Origin: Phytophthora sp. 'mugwort'
Taxonomy: Eukaryota > Oomycota > Peronosporomycetes > Peronosporales > Peronosporaceae
Direction: 5' to 3'
Assembly: GCA_033558025.1 (NCBI GenBank)
Contig: JAUCEF010000017.1
Coordinates: forward strand, 372,001 to 436,000
Length of the DNA: 64,000 nucleotides
Shown here: positions 41,069 through 50,991 of the stretch, in pieces
Layout: the number at the start of each line of letters is the position of its first letter
Position numbering within the stretch: the stretch's first letter is position 1
Program-made: the position numbers and the translations under genes
The notes under the pieces: model-generated
Told to the model about the DNA's origin: nothing
The model's input: the letters and a program-made list of their open reading frames with translations, nothing else
Databases searched by the model: none

Positions 41069-42608
41069 TCAATAAAAGCTGCCCGCGACTCTGTTGCACT
41101 CAGGATCCACCGGCTTCGTCTCGTGGAAGCGACGGAAATCGATCACAGCGCCGCCAGTTTCCGGGTCCACGTCCACGCAGTTGACATGGCGGTGGTTGAA
41201 CATGATGTCCTCAGCTTTGTACGAGTGCCGAACTTGAATCGTTGCCGACGTAACAGCGTCGATTCCTTCCACAAGCACCACAACCTCTAACTGAAAAGTA
41301 AAGTAAACAAAAATTTGTTAGGCAAGAAAAAAAGATAACAACAAGTTTGTACGTACCTGCGACTCGGCCCAGTACTGTTGAATCTCCTCGACGGTTGGAG
41401 GCTGTGTGGCAGCATGCACGTCACCCATAGCAGCGTTGCCAGTAGAACACCGGCACGAGTTGTGCACTGGATTTGTGGCCTGGTTTACTTGTACCGTGGC
41501 GTCGCGGTCTCCACTTTGGGCATCAGCTTCACGGCATAAAGGTTCCGGGAACAGGTAGCCTCTTGCAGGGTTGTGGTGCTGACCGCAAGTCTCGGCGCTC
41601 TTAGGCCGCAACAGCGGGCTCCAGGCGTCCATGCGATGTACTACGACTGAAGGCAGAGCAAGGAGCAGCATGCCGCCAAGATCGTCATCCGGGTGTTGGA
41701 TACGCATCGGGTACGACTGGAAATAGTAGTGCTCGCCGAACTCCACGTCGTGCCGGATCGCGTACATACGGACGTGAGCCTCGACAAGCTGGTGCTTGCG
41801 CATCTCACAGACTTGAAACATGAAGTACAGGTTGCCACGGATACGGCGGATGCAGGCGTGTGTGCTCATCACAATGGTGTTGGCACGCGCCTGGGCGCGT
41901 GAGAAGCGCTGGAAGATAATTCCAATGGCCAGTGCATCGAGCAAGATGCCCATGAACGACTCGAGCGTGATGATGGTCTGCACCCAGACGCAGTCCCCAA
42001 AGAACACATCCCCACCGTTGGTACCGAAACCGATAGTGAAGAGCACTGACACGGAGAAGGAGAAGCCGTCGAAGAACGAGTTGATGGCCAGTTTGCACTG
42101 GTCGGGCGGCGTCATGTAGAGCGCGCCGAACACGGTGATGACGAAGATATACTGCAACCACATGATAATCGCTACGTCAGTCTCCGATAGCAAATAACTC
42201 CAGTAAAAACCCTCGTAATTCAGACGCTGCAACGTACCGCAAAACAGAGCGACGCAAGCACTTTGCTCAGCCGCATGTTGACGACCGTGTGGAACGGGTC
42301 CTGCATGTAGAGCTTCCAGTAGTGGGGCACCTTCTGGCGGCGAATACTGCAGACAGAATGGCACAAACCCGTAAGTACCCGAGCGGACCTGTCAGTTTTA
42401 CATATTGGCAGGAATGTACGTACTTCCACTGGCCCTTGGAGCGCTTGAACAGCGCATCCTTACGGTCCATGATGCGACCCGTAGTGGTGGTGGGCATGTC
42501 GACGCGCTTGATGGGGCTTCCGGAACTCGACGGATAAGTCCCAGTCGGTCTATTGAGCGGCGCGCCGTCCTCGTACTCCGCATAGCTCGGCCCGCGCTCC
42601 ATTTTCAT
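41069..42608 (-). CDS. Inward-rectifier K+ channel (Kir family)
   Basis: Two-TM potassium channel. Four exons (42608-42424, 42346-42238, 42151-41357, 41290-41069; introns 77, 86, 66 bp; donors GTACGT) give 436 residues. N-terminal cytoplasmic slide-helix region (YMQDPFHTVVNMRLSK), TM1 formed across an exon junction (VLASLCFA/YIFVITVFGALYM), pore helix and filter FTIGFGTNGG, TM2 (TIITLESFMGILLDALAIGI), then the Kir cytoplasmic immunoglobulin-like domain (HPDDDLGGMLLLALPSVVVH, and LEVVVLVEGIDAVTSATIQ). A 60-70-residue hydrophilic insertion, rich in Cys/His/Asn, interrupts the cytoplasmic domain after the SPLLRPK block. A tetrameric K+ channel of the plasma or an internal membrane is expected; its gating ligand is unknown. 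Confidence 0.9.
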
Positions 42609-43961
42609 TCCTAGTTCTCTGCTGCCGTCGGGCGTAGCTCCGCACTCAATGGCCACGGGTCGTTTCTCGCCGATAATACGAATGCCGACTGGTCGGCGGA
42701 CAACCCGATGAACTGCACCGTCCCACAATAAGAGGTGCAGTTAGGCCGCTTGTTTATGTTCGTGAAGAGTGAGACCAAAGTGAAATATCTCGGGGGGGGG
42801 GGGGAAGAAAATAATTTTCGATCTGAGATTCAGTTTCCAGGCCGCTGCCTGCTGCTCACTGAGCACAAGGTAGCCAAAATTGTGGTCATGGACGATAAAT
42901 GATAGCCATCTGATGGCATATACTTAAAGTGCGAGGCTTTCACATGTTGGCGGCGAAGAGAGAGGAAGCCACCAGGTGCTGAAATCTTAAGCCACTTATT
43001 TCGGGACAAGAATCCTATCCCACGATGGCACAACAAGTCAACGCCACGACCAAGGTTGAGCTCATACAATGTACCGGTACTATACCAGTACGACGCAATT
43101 TAGTTGCAGTGGAACTTCAACGACCATCGAGAGTTGCATTTCGTCGAGGTCGACCGCATCGAACCCAATTAAATTGTCAGGTGCATCTTCTCGTCGACTT
43201 CACCTGATTGAGGCTCGTCATGCTCCAAGGTGACCTATACCGTAAGGTCCGCCTTGGACAGCAAGCGAAAGGTACCAATGCCACGAGTCAGAGAGACTGA
43301 ACGCGCAACACAGGCTGCACTTTGCTCCGGAAATTGTACACCCGCTTTATCTTAAAGGCTTTCACCGTGTGAATTGGTGCGAGAATAGGCGTCCTCATGA
43401 AGCAGGACACAACAAATGTGTGATTATGACGCTGGTGAAATGCTGAAATGCTTTACTTGCACGTAGGATCTTGATACGGACAACCTGTTGGACACGTATA
43501 CGCACCTGCCGAGAATCCGCTGCTACGGTTCATCGTCCTACAGGAAAGGAAACGGAGCATATGTCGGTTCTTCCTTCTGTTGAATTTAGGGTGTCGTAGT
43601 GGAACAAGTTCGGAATGACTACGACGTCCTTGACGCGCGACCGGACTTTGGGCTGCAGGTACTTGTGAGAGCGGAATTGAAGCGTCTGAACGGAATCTGT
43701 ACGAAAATGCGGGATCGTTCACCATTAACGAAGGTTAGGCACCACCACAGCCACTTTTGTCATGAGCAACTAGAAACAATTTTGGCTGGAACGCCGCCAG
43801 CGAAAGTGAACACCATATTATGTGCTGGCGAGCAGACGACAGCGCGTAATCTCTTCGAGCATCGTGCCAGGGGTAATCAATAATACGTACCGGTACTCTG
43901 TCTCTGTTTGCTTAGTGGCTGAGCTCACTAAGCGCGAGCATTGACTGTCGTGCTCGTGACC
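42609..43961. other. 1.35-kb spacer with a G13 run, no confident gene
   Basis: Divergent spacer between the Kir gene and the multi-pass protein gene. A run of 13 G lies at 42792-42804. The 10-bp palindrome GTACCGGTAC occurs twice (43071-43080 and 43887-43896). Minus ORF 43453-43725 ends in a Cys-rich tail (CPTGCPYQDPTCK) but has no recognisable start or family. Confidence 0.45.
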
Positions 43962-46232
43962 ATGCTGCAACATGCTGCACAGTCCTTCCGCTGGCTGCAA
44001 GACCAACAGAATGGCGTCGTTCCGTCGGAACTGGGCATGTTCGAGTTCCTCGTGCTGTGCTTCGAGCAGGTGGCGGTGGCCGGTGCCGTGATCAATTGCT
44101 TCCAAGTTGAAGACTTCAATGGTGGAGACGCGCCGCTCTCGCTGCCAGTGGTGTTGGGTCACGTGCCGCAAGTGCTCATGGTCATCATCGTGCTGAGTCT
44201 TTTTGTTGTATGGGGCTCGAGGCTCATTCAGTGGGGTCTGCGTAGCGCTCAGCTCAACTGCACGTGCCCAATGAAGTTTACTACCAGACGAAGATACCTG
44301 CCACCGCTGATTGCGTTGCTCAAGTTTTTCTTCCTGCTCTTCATGACGCTGCGTCTTAACAGCTCTCCCGGTTTGGAGTGGAAACAGCAGATAAGTGCAC
44401 TATGCAGTGCGCTCATTCTCGTCCTGTGCGAATTAGTAGAGTCCATTGCCATCGTACACACGTGGTTGGTAAGTCGAGCACGCGGTGAGATCATTTACGA
44501 CTGGGGTGCTGTAGAAGCGAACGGGAAGGTGACAGCCAAGCAGCTAATCCTCACGTTTTTCGACCGCTGGAAAGACTGTGGCATGGTGTCGTCCTTCCTG
44601 AACCAAAGCGAGATGCTACTTCTCCTTTCCGAGGTGCCGTCCATGGCTTGGGCCAGCTGGACGTGCTGTCAGAGAGGCTCGACTCCAGAACGCCTCTCAT
44701 ACCAGCTTCATCGATATGTTACAGTCATGACGATTGTTATGGGCATGAATGTTGTCGAGGTCTCTCCGACCTTAGACAACGATATCGTTGGCGCTATCGT
44801 CTTCTTGCTGGCTGATATCGTGCTCACCGGACTGCGGCTATACGAAGGCCGAAATCGACACCGTGAACGAAGACGTGTAGCGAGGGTCAGGCGGCTAACT
44901 ATGACACCAACAAATTCTGCCCTTAACACCCCGACGAGTGGGTTTACCCCAAGTTCCAGTAGAGCTACCGCATGCAACGAGCATCGCCTTGGGGACATTG
45001 AGACTGCGATTTCAAATATGACTCGGGAAGTGTCTATTGATCCGCATCGTGTGCCACCAGAGCGATCCGACAGCGTGTTCAAACAGTGTCTGATACTCAA
45101 ACGTCTTGGGGTCTGGAAGAAGACAGTGCTTCATGACGTTCCATCGAAGGAATGGGTCTTTGCCTTCTTTGACTGCACGTACTCAGTGCTAGTCGTACTC
45201 AACTTTTATGAGACTACAACTGCCGCCGATGTACAGATCATGGAGGGACTACTGAGCAAGACGAACGAAGACAAATTTCTGGATCAAGTAGACGACAGTG
45301 TGTTGTATCTTGCTGTTGTGTTTTCGATAGTGCTGGGTATCTCGCTGCTTGCTCGTTGGTATGTCCTGTACTCCCCGGAACGTTTGAGCAACAACGTCGA
45401 CAGCCCGAATTTCTTTGCATTTGGTGCTGTGGTCTTAAAGGTGGCTTTGTTACCTCTCTCCATCTCCATTTTCGCTGTTGCCTTCGTTCAGGAGAAGTTG
45501 CTCACGCCTAAACGAGGTGTCAACGCGCTGGTGGCAGATCTTGTATGTGCCATCGCAGCAGCACGAGCAGTGGACAGTCTGGGACGAGCCCTGCAGGGAC
45601 TTGGGCGGTCTGCCGTTGGTCTGCCTGGAGCTGACGCCGTGGAAGGTTCCACGTACGAGAAAGCAAGCATCGCACTGCAAGTGTTTTGGGATCGATTCAA
45701 CGACTTCCTTGTCCCGTTGGGCATCGTCCATTTGGTCATTTCTACAACCGACACGGGTAGAAACTTCATCGTCGTTTACTTCCTCCTCGTGGTTTGCGTC
45801 CTGCACGCTATGATCGCTTATGTGGACGCCGTCGACATTACTAGCGCTACGTACCTGGCAGAGCGGCTCGGCTACCTTGTAGCAGTCACGTTTCTCGTAC
45901 GCTACTCGGCCAAGTACGTCGAGCGAGCAGGAATGGATCTGCTCGCTCCCGTGCTGCTGGTTGCCATGGAGTTTATGCTTCTGGTCATGGCCCTCACCTC
46001 TCTTTGGAAGGCGCGTCGGGCATGTCGAGAGATGGTGAAAGAAGACGCAAGCGGCCCGACAGGTCGCGCCATGACCCGCGGTGTGCCCATGCTGTCCTCC
46101 ATGAGCAGCGATTACTTAGCACTCAGCCCCGGCGTGGAGGATGCTACCTACACCGAGGTGAAGGAGGAATTATCGCCACTGGATTCATGCCGAAACAGCC
46201 CCTTCTCCGACCAGCAAACGAGCAGCATGTAG
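43962..46232 (+). CDS. Orphan multi-pass membrane protein (about 12 TM segments)
   Basis: 756 residues from ATG 43962. Two hydrophobic halves of about five to seven segments each (for example VLMVIIVLSLFVVWG, YLPPLIALLKFFFLLFM and ALILVLCELVESIAIV in the first; LYLAVVFSIVLGISLLARW, FVVYFLLVVCVLHAMIAY-like and LLAPVLLVAMEFMLLVMAL in the second), separated by a basic, Ser/Thr-rich cytoplasmic linker (NRHRERRRVARVRRLTM). The internal two-half layout suggests an ancient duplication or a transporter-like fold, but I find no family signature. The C-terminal tail is Ser-rich and acidic (YTEVKEELSPLDSC). A further upstream exon is possible because the frame is open to 43941. Confidence 0.7.
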   Translation: MLQHAAQSFRWLQDQQNGVVPSELGMFEFLVLCFEQVAVAGAVINCFQVEDFNGGDAPLSLPVVLGHVPQVLMVIIVLSLFVVWGSRLIQWGLRSAQLNCTCPMKFTTRRRYLPPLIALLKFFFLLFMTLRLNSSPGLEWKQQISALCSALILVLCELVESIAIVHTWLVSRARGEIIYDWGAVEANGKVTAKQLILTFFDRWKDCGMVSSFLNQSEMLLLLSEVPSMAWASWTCCQRGSTPERLSYQLHRYVTVMTIVMGMNVVEVSPTLDNDIVGAIVFLLADIVLTGLRLYEGRNRHRERRRVARVRRLTMTPTNSALNTPTSGFTPSSSRATACNEHRLGDIETAISNMTREVSIDPHRVPPERSDSVFKQCLILKRLGVWKKTVLHDVPSKEWVFAFFDCTYSVLVVLNFYETTTAADVQIMEGLLSKTNEDKFLDQVDDSVLYLAVVFSIVLGISLLARWYVLYSPERLSNNVDSPNFFAFGAVVLKVALLPLSISIFAVAFVQEKLLTPKRGVNALVADLVCAIAAARAVDSLGRALQGLGRSAVGLPGADAVEGSTYEKASIALQVFWDRFNDFLVPLGIVHLVISTTDTGRNFIVVYFLLVVCVLHAMIAYVDAVDITSATYLAERLGYLVAVTFLVRYSAKYVERAGMDLLAPVLLVAMEFMLLVMALTSLWKARRACREMVKEDASGPTGRAMTRGVPMLSSMSSDYLALSPGVEDATYTEVKEELSPLDSCRNSPFSDQQTSSM

Positions 46233-46839
46233 ATCACACACAACAGCGTATAATAGAGAATTGTATACAACTCAATCACTGCTTTATTTTTATTTCGATC
46301 AACTGATGGCAACGTCAGTTCAAGATCGGGTCCTCTATTCGGAGCGACCTGACGCCGCGCTGTCACAGACTGGAAATTCTGAACAACCTGTTCAGAAATC
46401 GCAAAATTTATTTCTGGAGCGCGCAGAAATGCCAAAAAAGCCACAAAAGATCACCTCGGCATTTTGCCATCTACTGTACAATCCTGTACCTCCGACTTGC
46501 ACTTGAGGCGGACATTTCATACACACACCACCTCCGCCACCGTGAACAACGCTTTGACTCCGTCGCCAAAGGCAACTCGCTATCGCTCCAATGTCGCAAA
46601 CGCGGCGGCATGCCGCGGTCGGAAACAGGCCACAGACCGTGAAGCTGATTTGCTGAGAAAAAGGGCGCTGCCACTTCAGCCAAATTAATACAGTCAGTAC
46701 TGTACTGTATACTCCGCCGCGTGTGCGTCCTTGCATTGCAGCAAAAAATTGCTGCTTTGCGTTAGTGGCCAGGCTGTGACGAAGCGATCGCCCACTTTAT
46801 CTTTTTGCTGCTGGGACGCAGTGGCCGGGACTGGAGACC
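46233..46839. other. Spacer between the multi-pass gene and first PX gene
   Basis: 607 bp. I see no ORF of interest. A CCACTTTATC string at 46789-46798, about 45 bp before the PX ATG, is a loose initiator match. Confidence 0.4.
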
Positions 46840-47997
46840 ATGAAGGCCTTCTCGGCGCACATCACGGGCTTCTACCGCTCGTCCTTCCACGCGTATACGA
46901 CCGAGGTGAACGTGGACGGCCACCGCTGGCGCCTCGGGCTTCGCTACAGCAGATTCCACGAGTTCTACGACCAGCTCGTGGATATGGAGAAGGACTTCCA
47001 CGCCGAATTCCCGCCCAAGGGCACGCTCTTCTTCACACCCAAGCCCGAGGAGCGTCAGGAACAGCTCGAAGTCTTTTTGCAGCAGGTGCTGGTCTACTAC
47101 GCTGCCAAGGGCTACCCCACCGAGATCGAAGACCTGCTGTGCGATCTGCTCAAGGTGCCACGTCACCTCAAGTCCCCCGAACACGAGGACGATAATGTCT
47201 CTACTAGCACCGAGAGCGTGTTGGACGAGCCGATGCACGAGCCTCCATCGAGTTCTGACAGTGTTGCGTCTGTCAAGAAGGTGGTGCAGAAGGAGGAACA
47301 CAAGCCTCAGGTTGCTGAGAACAAGATGACCAAGCAAGATCCTGTTCAGGAAGCCGTGCCGGAATTCCCCGTCGCGAAGGAGAAAATCGTTGCCGCTCCT
47401 GAGCCTGTGCAGCCAGCTTGTCCAGTAGCTGAGAATCCCTACCCAGTAGATGAGACGATTCTCCACGAAGAAGCAGCGGCTAAAGTGGAGATACCTGTGC
47501 CTGCATCTGTGGAGGAAACAGAGGCTGCGGATGTGGTCAAGGAAGAAGTTGCTACTGTTGAGAAGGAACCAGTTCAAGAAGAGGAGACTCAGCCCATTGT
47601 AGCACAAGTTCCGGCCGAAGAGCCCATTATAGAGGCCAAGGCCGAGAAGGCAACTAAGGAGGAGGCTGTTGCTGCTGACAAGGCTGCCACCGAGCCCCAC
47701 CCAGAGGAACCAGAGGTGTCTTCGCCTGACGAACAGCCAGTGTTGGAGCCTGTTGCACAAGTGTCTGCAGTATCAGAGCCGCAGGCTGCCGAGAAGCCGG
47801 CAGCCAGCGAGAGCACCTCACCGGAAAACAGTGGGGAGCAGAAGGAACTCGCCACAAGCGGACGTGTAGCTTCCTGGCTCGCTGCGTATCTGCCCAAGTC
47901 GCTGCTCGGATTCATCCGTCGCCGCTGCTTGAAGAAGACGAATCTAGTGGTGCTCTGCGTTGCACTGCTGCTACCCATGGTGCTCGCTCGCAGATAA
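46840..47997 (+). CDS. PX-domain protein 1 of the cluster, tail-anchored
   Basis: 385 residues. The PX (phosphoinositide-binding) domain fills residues 1-108: HAYTTEVNVDGHRW, LRYSRFHEFYDQL, FPPKG and PEERQEQLEVFL give the R-Y-S-x-F, PPK and distal-Arg features of the family. The middle (120-330) is Pro/Glu/Val/Ala-rich and acidic, probably disordered. The last ~20 residues are hydrophobic (LVVLCVALLLPMVLARR), a C-terminal tail anchor preceded by a basic patch (FIRRRCLKKT). That combination suggests a membrane-anchored tether that contacts phosphoinositides on another membrane (inference). First of three tandem paralogues. Confidence 0.88.
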   Translation: MKAFSAHITGFYRSSFHAYTTEVNVDGHRWRLGLRYSRFHEFYDQLVDMEKDFHAEFPPKGTLFFTPKPEERQEQLEVFLQQVLVYYAAKGYPTEIEDLLCDLLKVPRHLKSPEHEDDNVSTSTESVLDEPMHEPPSSSDSVASVKKVVQKEEHKPQVAENKMTKQDPVQEAVPEFPVAKEKIVAAPEPVQPACPVAENPYPVDETILHEEAAAKVEIPVPASVEETEAADVVKEEVATVEKEPVQEEETQPIVAQVPAEEPIIEAKAEKATKEEAVAADKAATEPHPEEPEVSSPDEQPVLEPVAQVSAVSEPQAAEKPAASESTSPENSGEQKELATSGRVASWLAAYLPKSLLGFIRRRCLKKTNLVVLCVALLLPMVLARR

Positions 47998-49233
47998 GTT
48001 GGCCGATCGGTTGGCAATTCGGTGGCCGAGCTCAGTAAAATCCCATAATACTATTTGTCGTTCAGTAGTCGGAGGCAACAGTTAGCATGCTGCTTCAGTT
48101 TGTCTTCGAAATAAGATGACGCCAGTAATTGCGCGTTGCTGGAGCTTGCGATGCATCCGCAGCAACTTTCTGCTAAAATGTACTGTATTGACCTCGGTTT
48201 TAACGAACATCTTTGCCATAAAGCCCTTCAGAAATTGTCCACCAAGAGCTACATGACCGAGTTGTTTCCGAGCAACTTGCTCGATGGAACGGCGACCGCG
48301 GCAGTCCCCAGTGACGGCTATCCACGGCCAGCCACTATTAAAGAACAGAGCTGGGCCCAAATGAACTCCGCCAAAATTCGCGGGGAAAATCCTCGGAAGG
48401 CGGCCGGAAGTACTGGCGCAAACGCAGCCAAGTGAAGACTAGTGACTACAGTATGTAGTTAGGCGCGTGCGGATGTACATGTAGGTTGAAGCCAGTTGAA
48501 GTGTCTTTTAAGTGAAAAGTTTTAGCACATTTGTTTAGATGGGTCGGTGCGACGGGTTAGCAGCACTTTTCAAGCTGGGTAGTGAGTCCTGGCGTATGAA
48601 AGTTTGCCACAGGGATTTGACAAGCGACATCTTAGGCACCCTCTAAGCGAAAATTAATAGTTCTACAGAAGTTGACAAGGGCCAGCTCACACGGCACCGG
48701 CAAGCCGTGCAACACTTGCTTGCAAACACGCTGCGAATACTGTCAGGTTGGGGATCAGGACATGTCATGAGTGCCTCAGGCTGCTGACAAGAGCGGTGAA
48801 TTTGCTGTTACAAAACTAGAAACGCCTATGAAGCAATTAACCGCCGATGTTGGGCAACTTGACACATTAAAAAAACGACGATAAATCCGACCGTACGAAT
48901 ACGCACGTTTGGCGGGCCAAAAAATTAATCACATGCATTCAATATCATTTTGAAAGGATATTCTCGCCGAACATTTCTTGTACATTTTTCACTTGTTTCC
49001 AAAGCGGTGCTAAGATTGCCTTTTCACTTTCAACTTCAAGATCGCTTCGCCCCATCGGGACATGCATCGGTTCAGCAGCGAGGCAGCCGGCGAAAAAAAA
49101 AACTTGGCGCACCCATCGCGGCACCCTCGCATGGCTTCCGAGCAAAACTCCCCAGACGGTCACTTTTTGATCTTCCGGGTCGAGTCCAGTCTGCTTGGTC
49201 AAGTTGGCGGCACGCTGCAAGAGCCTTAAAGTT
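47998..49233. other. 1.2-kb spacer between PX genes 1 and 2
   Basis: Mostly non-coding by eye, with A/T-rich stretches. It includes one 94-codon ATG ORF (48151-48435), annotated separately at low confidence. No paralogous PX remnant is visible. Confidence 0.45.
48151..48435 (+). CDS. Small hypothetical ORF
   Basis: 94 codons from an ATG (MHPQQLSAKMYCIDLGFNEH...), ending in a basic Ala/Gly-rich tail. No signal peptide, domain or family is recognised. Listed only because it is an ATG-to-stop frame in a long spacer; it may be chance. Confidence 0.18.
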   Translation: MHPQQLSAKMYCIDLGFNEHLCHKALQKLSTKSYMTELFPSNLLDGTATAAVPSDGYPRPATIKEQSWAQMNSAKIRGENPRKAAGSTGANAAK

Positions 49234-50991
49234 ATGATGAAAGAGATTGACGCGCGAGTCACCGGGTTCGACTACACGACCTTTCACGCCTACACGACCG
49301 AGGTGGAGGTGGACGGTCGCACCTGGACGCTGGCCATCCGCTACAACACCTTCTACCAGTTCTACACGCGCCTCACGGCGCTCGAGAAACACTTCACGGT
49401 TGACTTTCCCCCCAAGGGCGGATTGCTCTTCTCGCCGCCACCCGAGGAGCGCCAGGAGCAGTTGGATGACTTCATGCTGAGCACGCTCGCCTACTTCGAC
49501 ATGCGGGGCCACCCCAAGCGCATGGAGGCGCTGCTGGGCGAGCTGCTGCAGATCCGCGAGCACATGGACATCAAGGACGAGGACGAGGAACGCACGGCCA
49601 GCGAGGGAAGCTCTGTGGCCGAGGAGCTCCTGCTGGACACACCCATGCCTGGTCACGACGAGGACGACGATGACTTCGGTCAGGAGGACGATAACCACGA
49701 CGATGCCCAGGAGGACAAAACGACACCACAAATCGCTGCAAAGGAGAACCAAGCTGAAGCTGGTGTGGAAGCGGCCCAGGAGGTCACTAAGAAGCTCAAG
49801 GCAGAGGTCATCGATGACGACAGCCAAACAGCCCCCCGGGAGCATCAGGAGTTCACTGCTGTGGAAAATCGGGAGAAGAGAGTAATGGCTCCAGGCGAAG
49901 ACACGAAGCCGGAAGCTGTCGAGAACGAGCTCGAGGAGAAACCAGAGGTCTCTGAAATAAAGCCCAAGGGAGTACAAGTGGCTCCCATGGTCGTGCTTGC
50001 ACCAAAGGCGAAGGTTCAGGCTAGTCCTGTACAGCGACAGCAGTCGCAGGGGCATACTGGTGGCGCTGTTACCAATAGCTATATCGCGATGCTTCGTCGT
50101 ATGACGCTAGTCGACGGAGCCATTCAGGCTGCTGTTGTGTCAACAATGAAAGGAAACGTCAAGAAGTCTGCCAAGGAAGAGAAAGAGGTTAAACCCGCCG
50201 AACCCGTCGAGGTGCAGACTCAGGAGGTCAAGCCGGCTGAACCAGCCATGACGGAGATCCAGCAAGAGCAAATGGTCCCTGTCCCAGAGTCGTTGACGGC
50301 CCCAATGGAGGAGGAGAAGCTGGCAGCATCCGAGGAGCCGGCAGTGCAGACCGAAACTATCCACGAGGAGATGGCGACGACAGCCATCGAGGCTCCTGTG
50401 CCCGTTTTGAAGGAGCGCGAGGACGTTTCGACAGCCCCAGAGGAAGAGGTTGTCGAGTTACTCGAGTCAGAGATGGTGGTGCCAGCCCCGTCTTCGACGT
50501 CAGAAACGGAAGAAGTTGAACCATCAAGCCCAGTGGTATCTGTCCAGGAAGACAAGTCCTCTTCGGGGAAAATGGAGAGTGACAAGGCCATCTCTGAGCC
50601 AAGCAAGACGGAATCCGAGTCTGAAAACCTTGTGGTGAGTTGGTTTCGCCGCATGAGCACGTTTAGTGCGTCAGCAGCCGAGAGTGAGGAGCTGGAGGCC
50701 GTCACTGTTGAAAAGCAACAGGACGCCGTCCCTGCCCACAAGGATCAAGAGGGAAACGAGGACGAGGCTAACGCATACGAGAAGACAATAGCAGCAGTAG
50801 CTGAAGCAAAGGCGAAGACGGAGGCTGAGGCCAAGGAAGCCGCCGAGGCCGAGCTCCTACGCGCCGAACAGGAACTGAACCTGCGTCTGAAACTCTATCG
50901 CCACCCAGTATTTTTCCAGGAGTTCAACTGCGACGTGGGTACATCGCGCTACTCGTTGCCGCAGCGTGTAAGCGACGGTATCATCGTGTGA
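49234..50991 (+). CDS. PX-domain protein 2 of the cluster
   Basis: 585 residues from ATG 49234 (a second Met follows immediately). PX domain at residues 3-112: HAYTTEVEVDGRTWTLAIRY, TFYQFYTRL, VDFPPKGG and PEERQEQLDDFM closely match gene 1. A long acidic Glu/Val/Pro-rich region follows, with a motif SYIAMLRRMTLVDGAIQAAV (about residues 280-300). From about 515 there is a charged Ala/Glu/Lys helix (AEAKAKTEAEAKEAAEAELL), likely a coiled coil or single alpha helix, then a short ordered-looking end (YRHPVFFQEFNCDVG). No tail anchor, unlike gene 1. It probably arose by tandem duplication. Confidence 0.87.
   Translation: MMKEIDARVTGFDYTTFHAYTTEVEVDGRTWTLAIRYNTFYQFYTRLTALEKHFTVDFPPKGGLLFSPPPEERQEQLDDFMLSTLAYFDMRGHPKRMEALLGELLQIREHMDIKDEDEERTASEGSSVAEELLLDTPMPGHDEDDDDFGQEDDNHDDAQEDKTTPQIAAKENQAEAGVEAAQEVTKKLKAEVIDDDSQTAPREHQEFTAVENREKRVMAPGEDTKPEAVENELEEKPEVSEIKPKGVQVAPMVVLAPKAKVQASPVQRQQSQGHTGGAVTNSYIAMLRRMTLVDGAIQAAVVSTMKGNVKKSAKEEKEVKPAEPVEVQTQEVKPAEPAMTEIQQEQMVPVPESLTAPMEEEKLAASEEPAVQTETIHEEMATTAIEAPVPVLKEREDVSTAPEEEVVELLESEMVVPAPSSTSETEEVEPSSPVVSVQEDKSSSGKMESDKAISEPSKTESESENLVVSWFRRMSTFSASAAESEELEAVTVEKQQDAVPAHKDQEGNEDEANAYEKTIAAVAEAKAKTEAEAKEAAEAELLRAEQELNLRLKLYRHPVFFQEFNCDVGTSRYSLPQRVSDGIIV

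Noticed and set aside
43453..43725. Minus ORF ending CPTGCPYQDPTCK
   Set aside because: No convincing start or splice partner; the Cys tail alone is not evidence of a gene.
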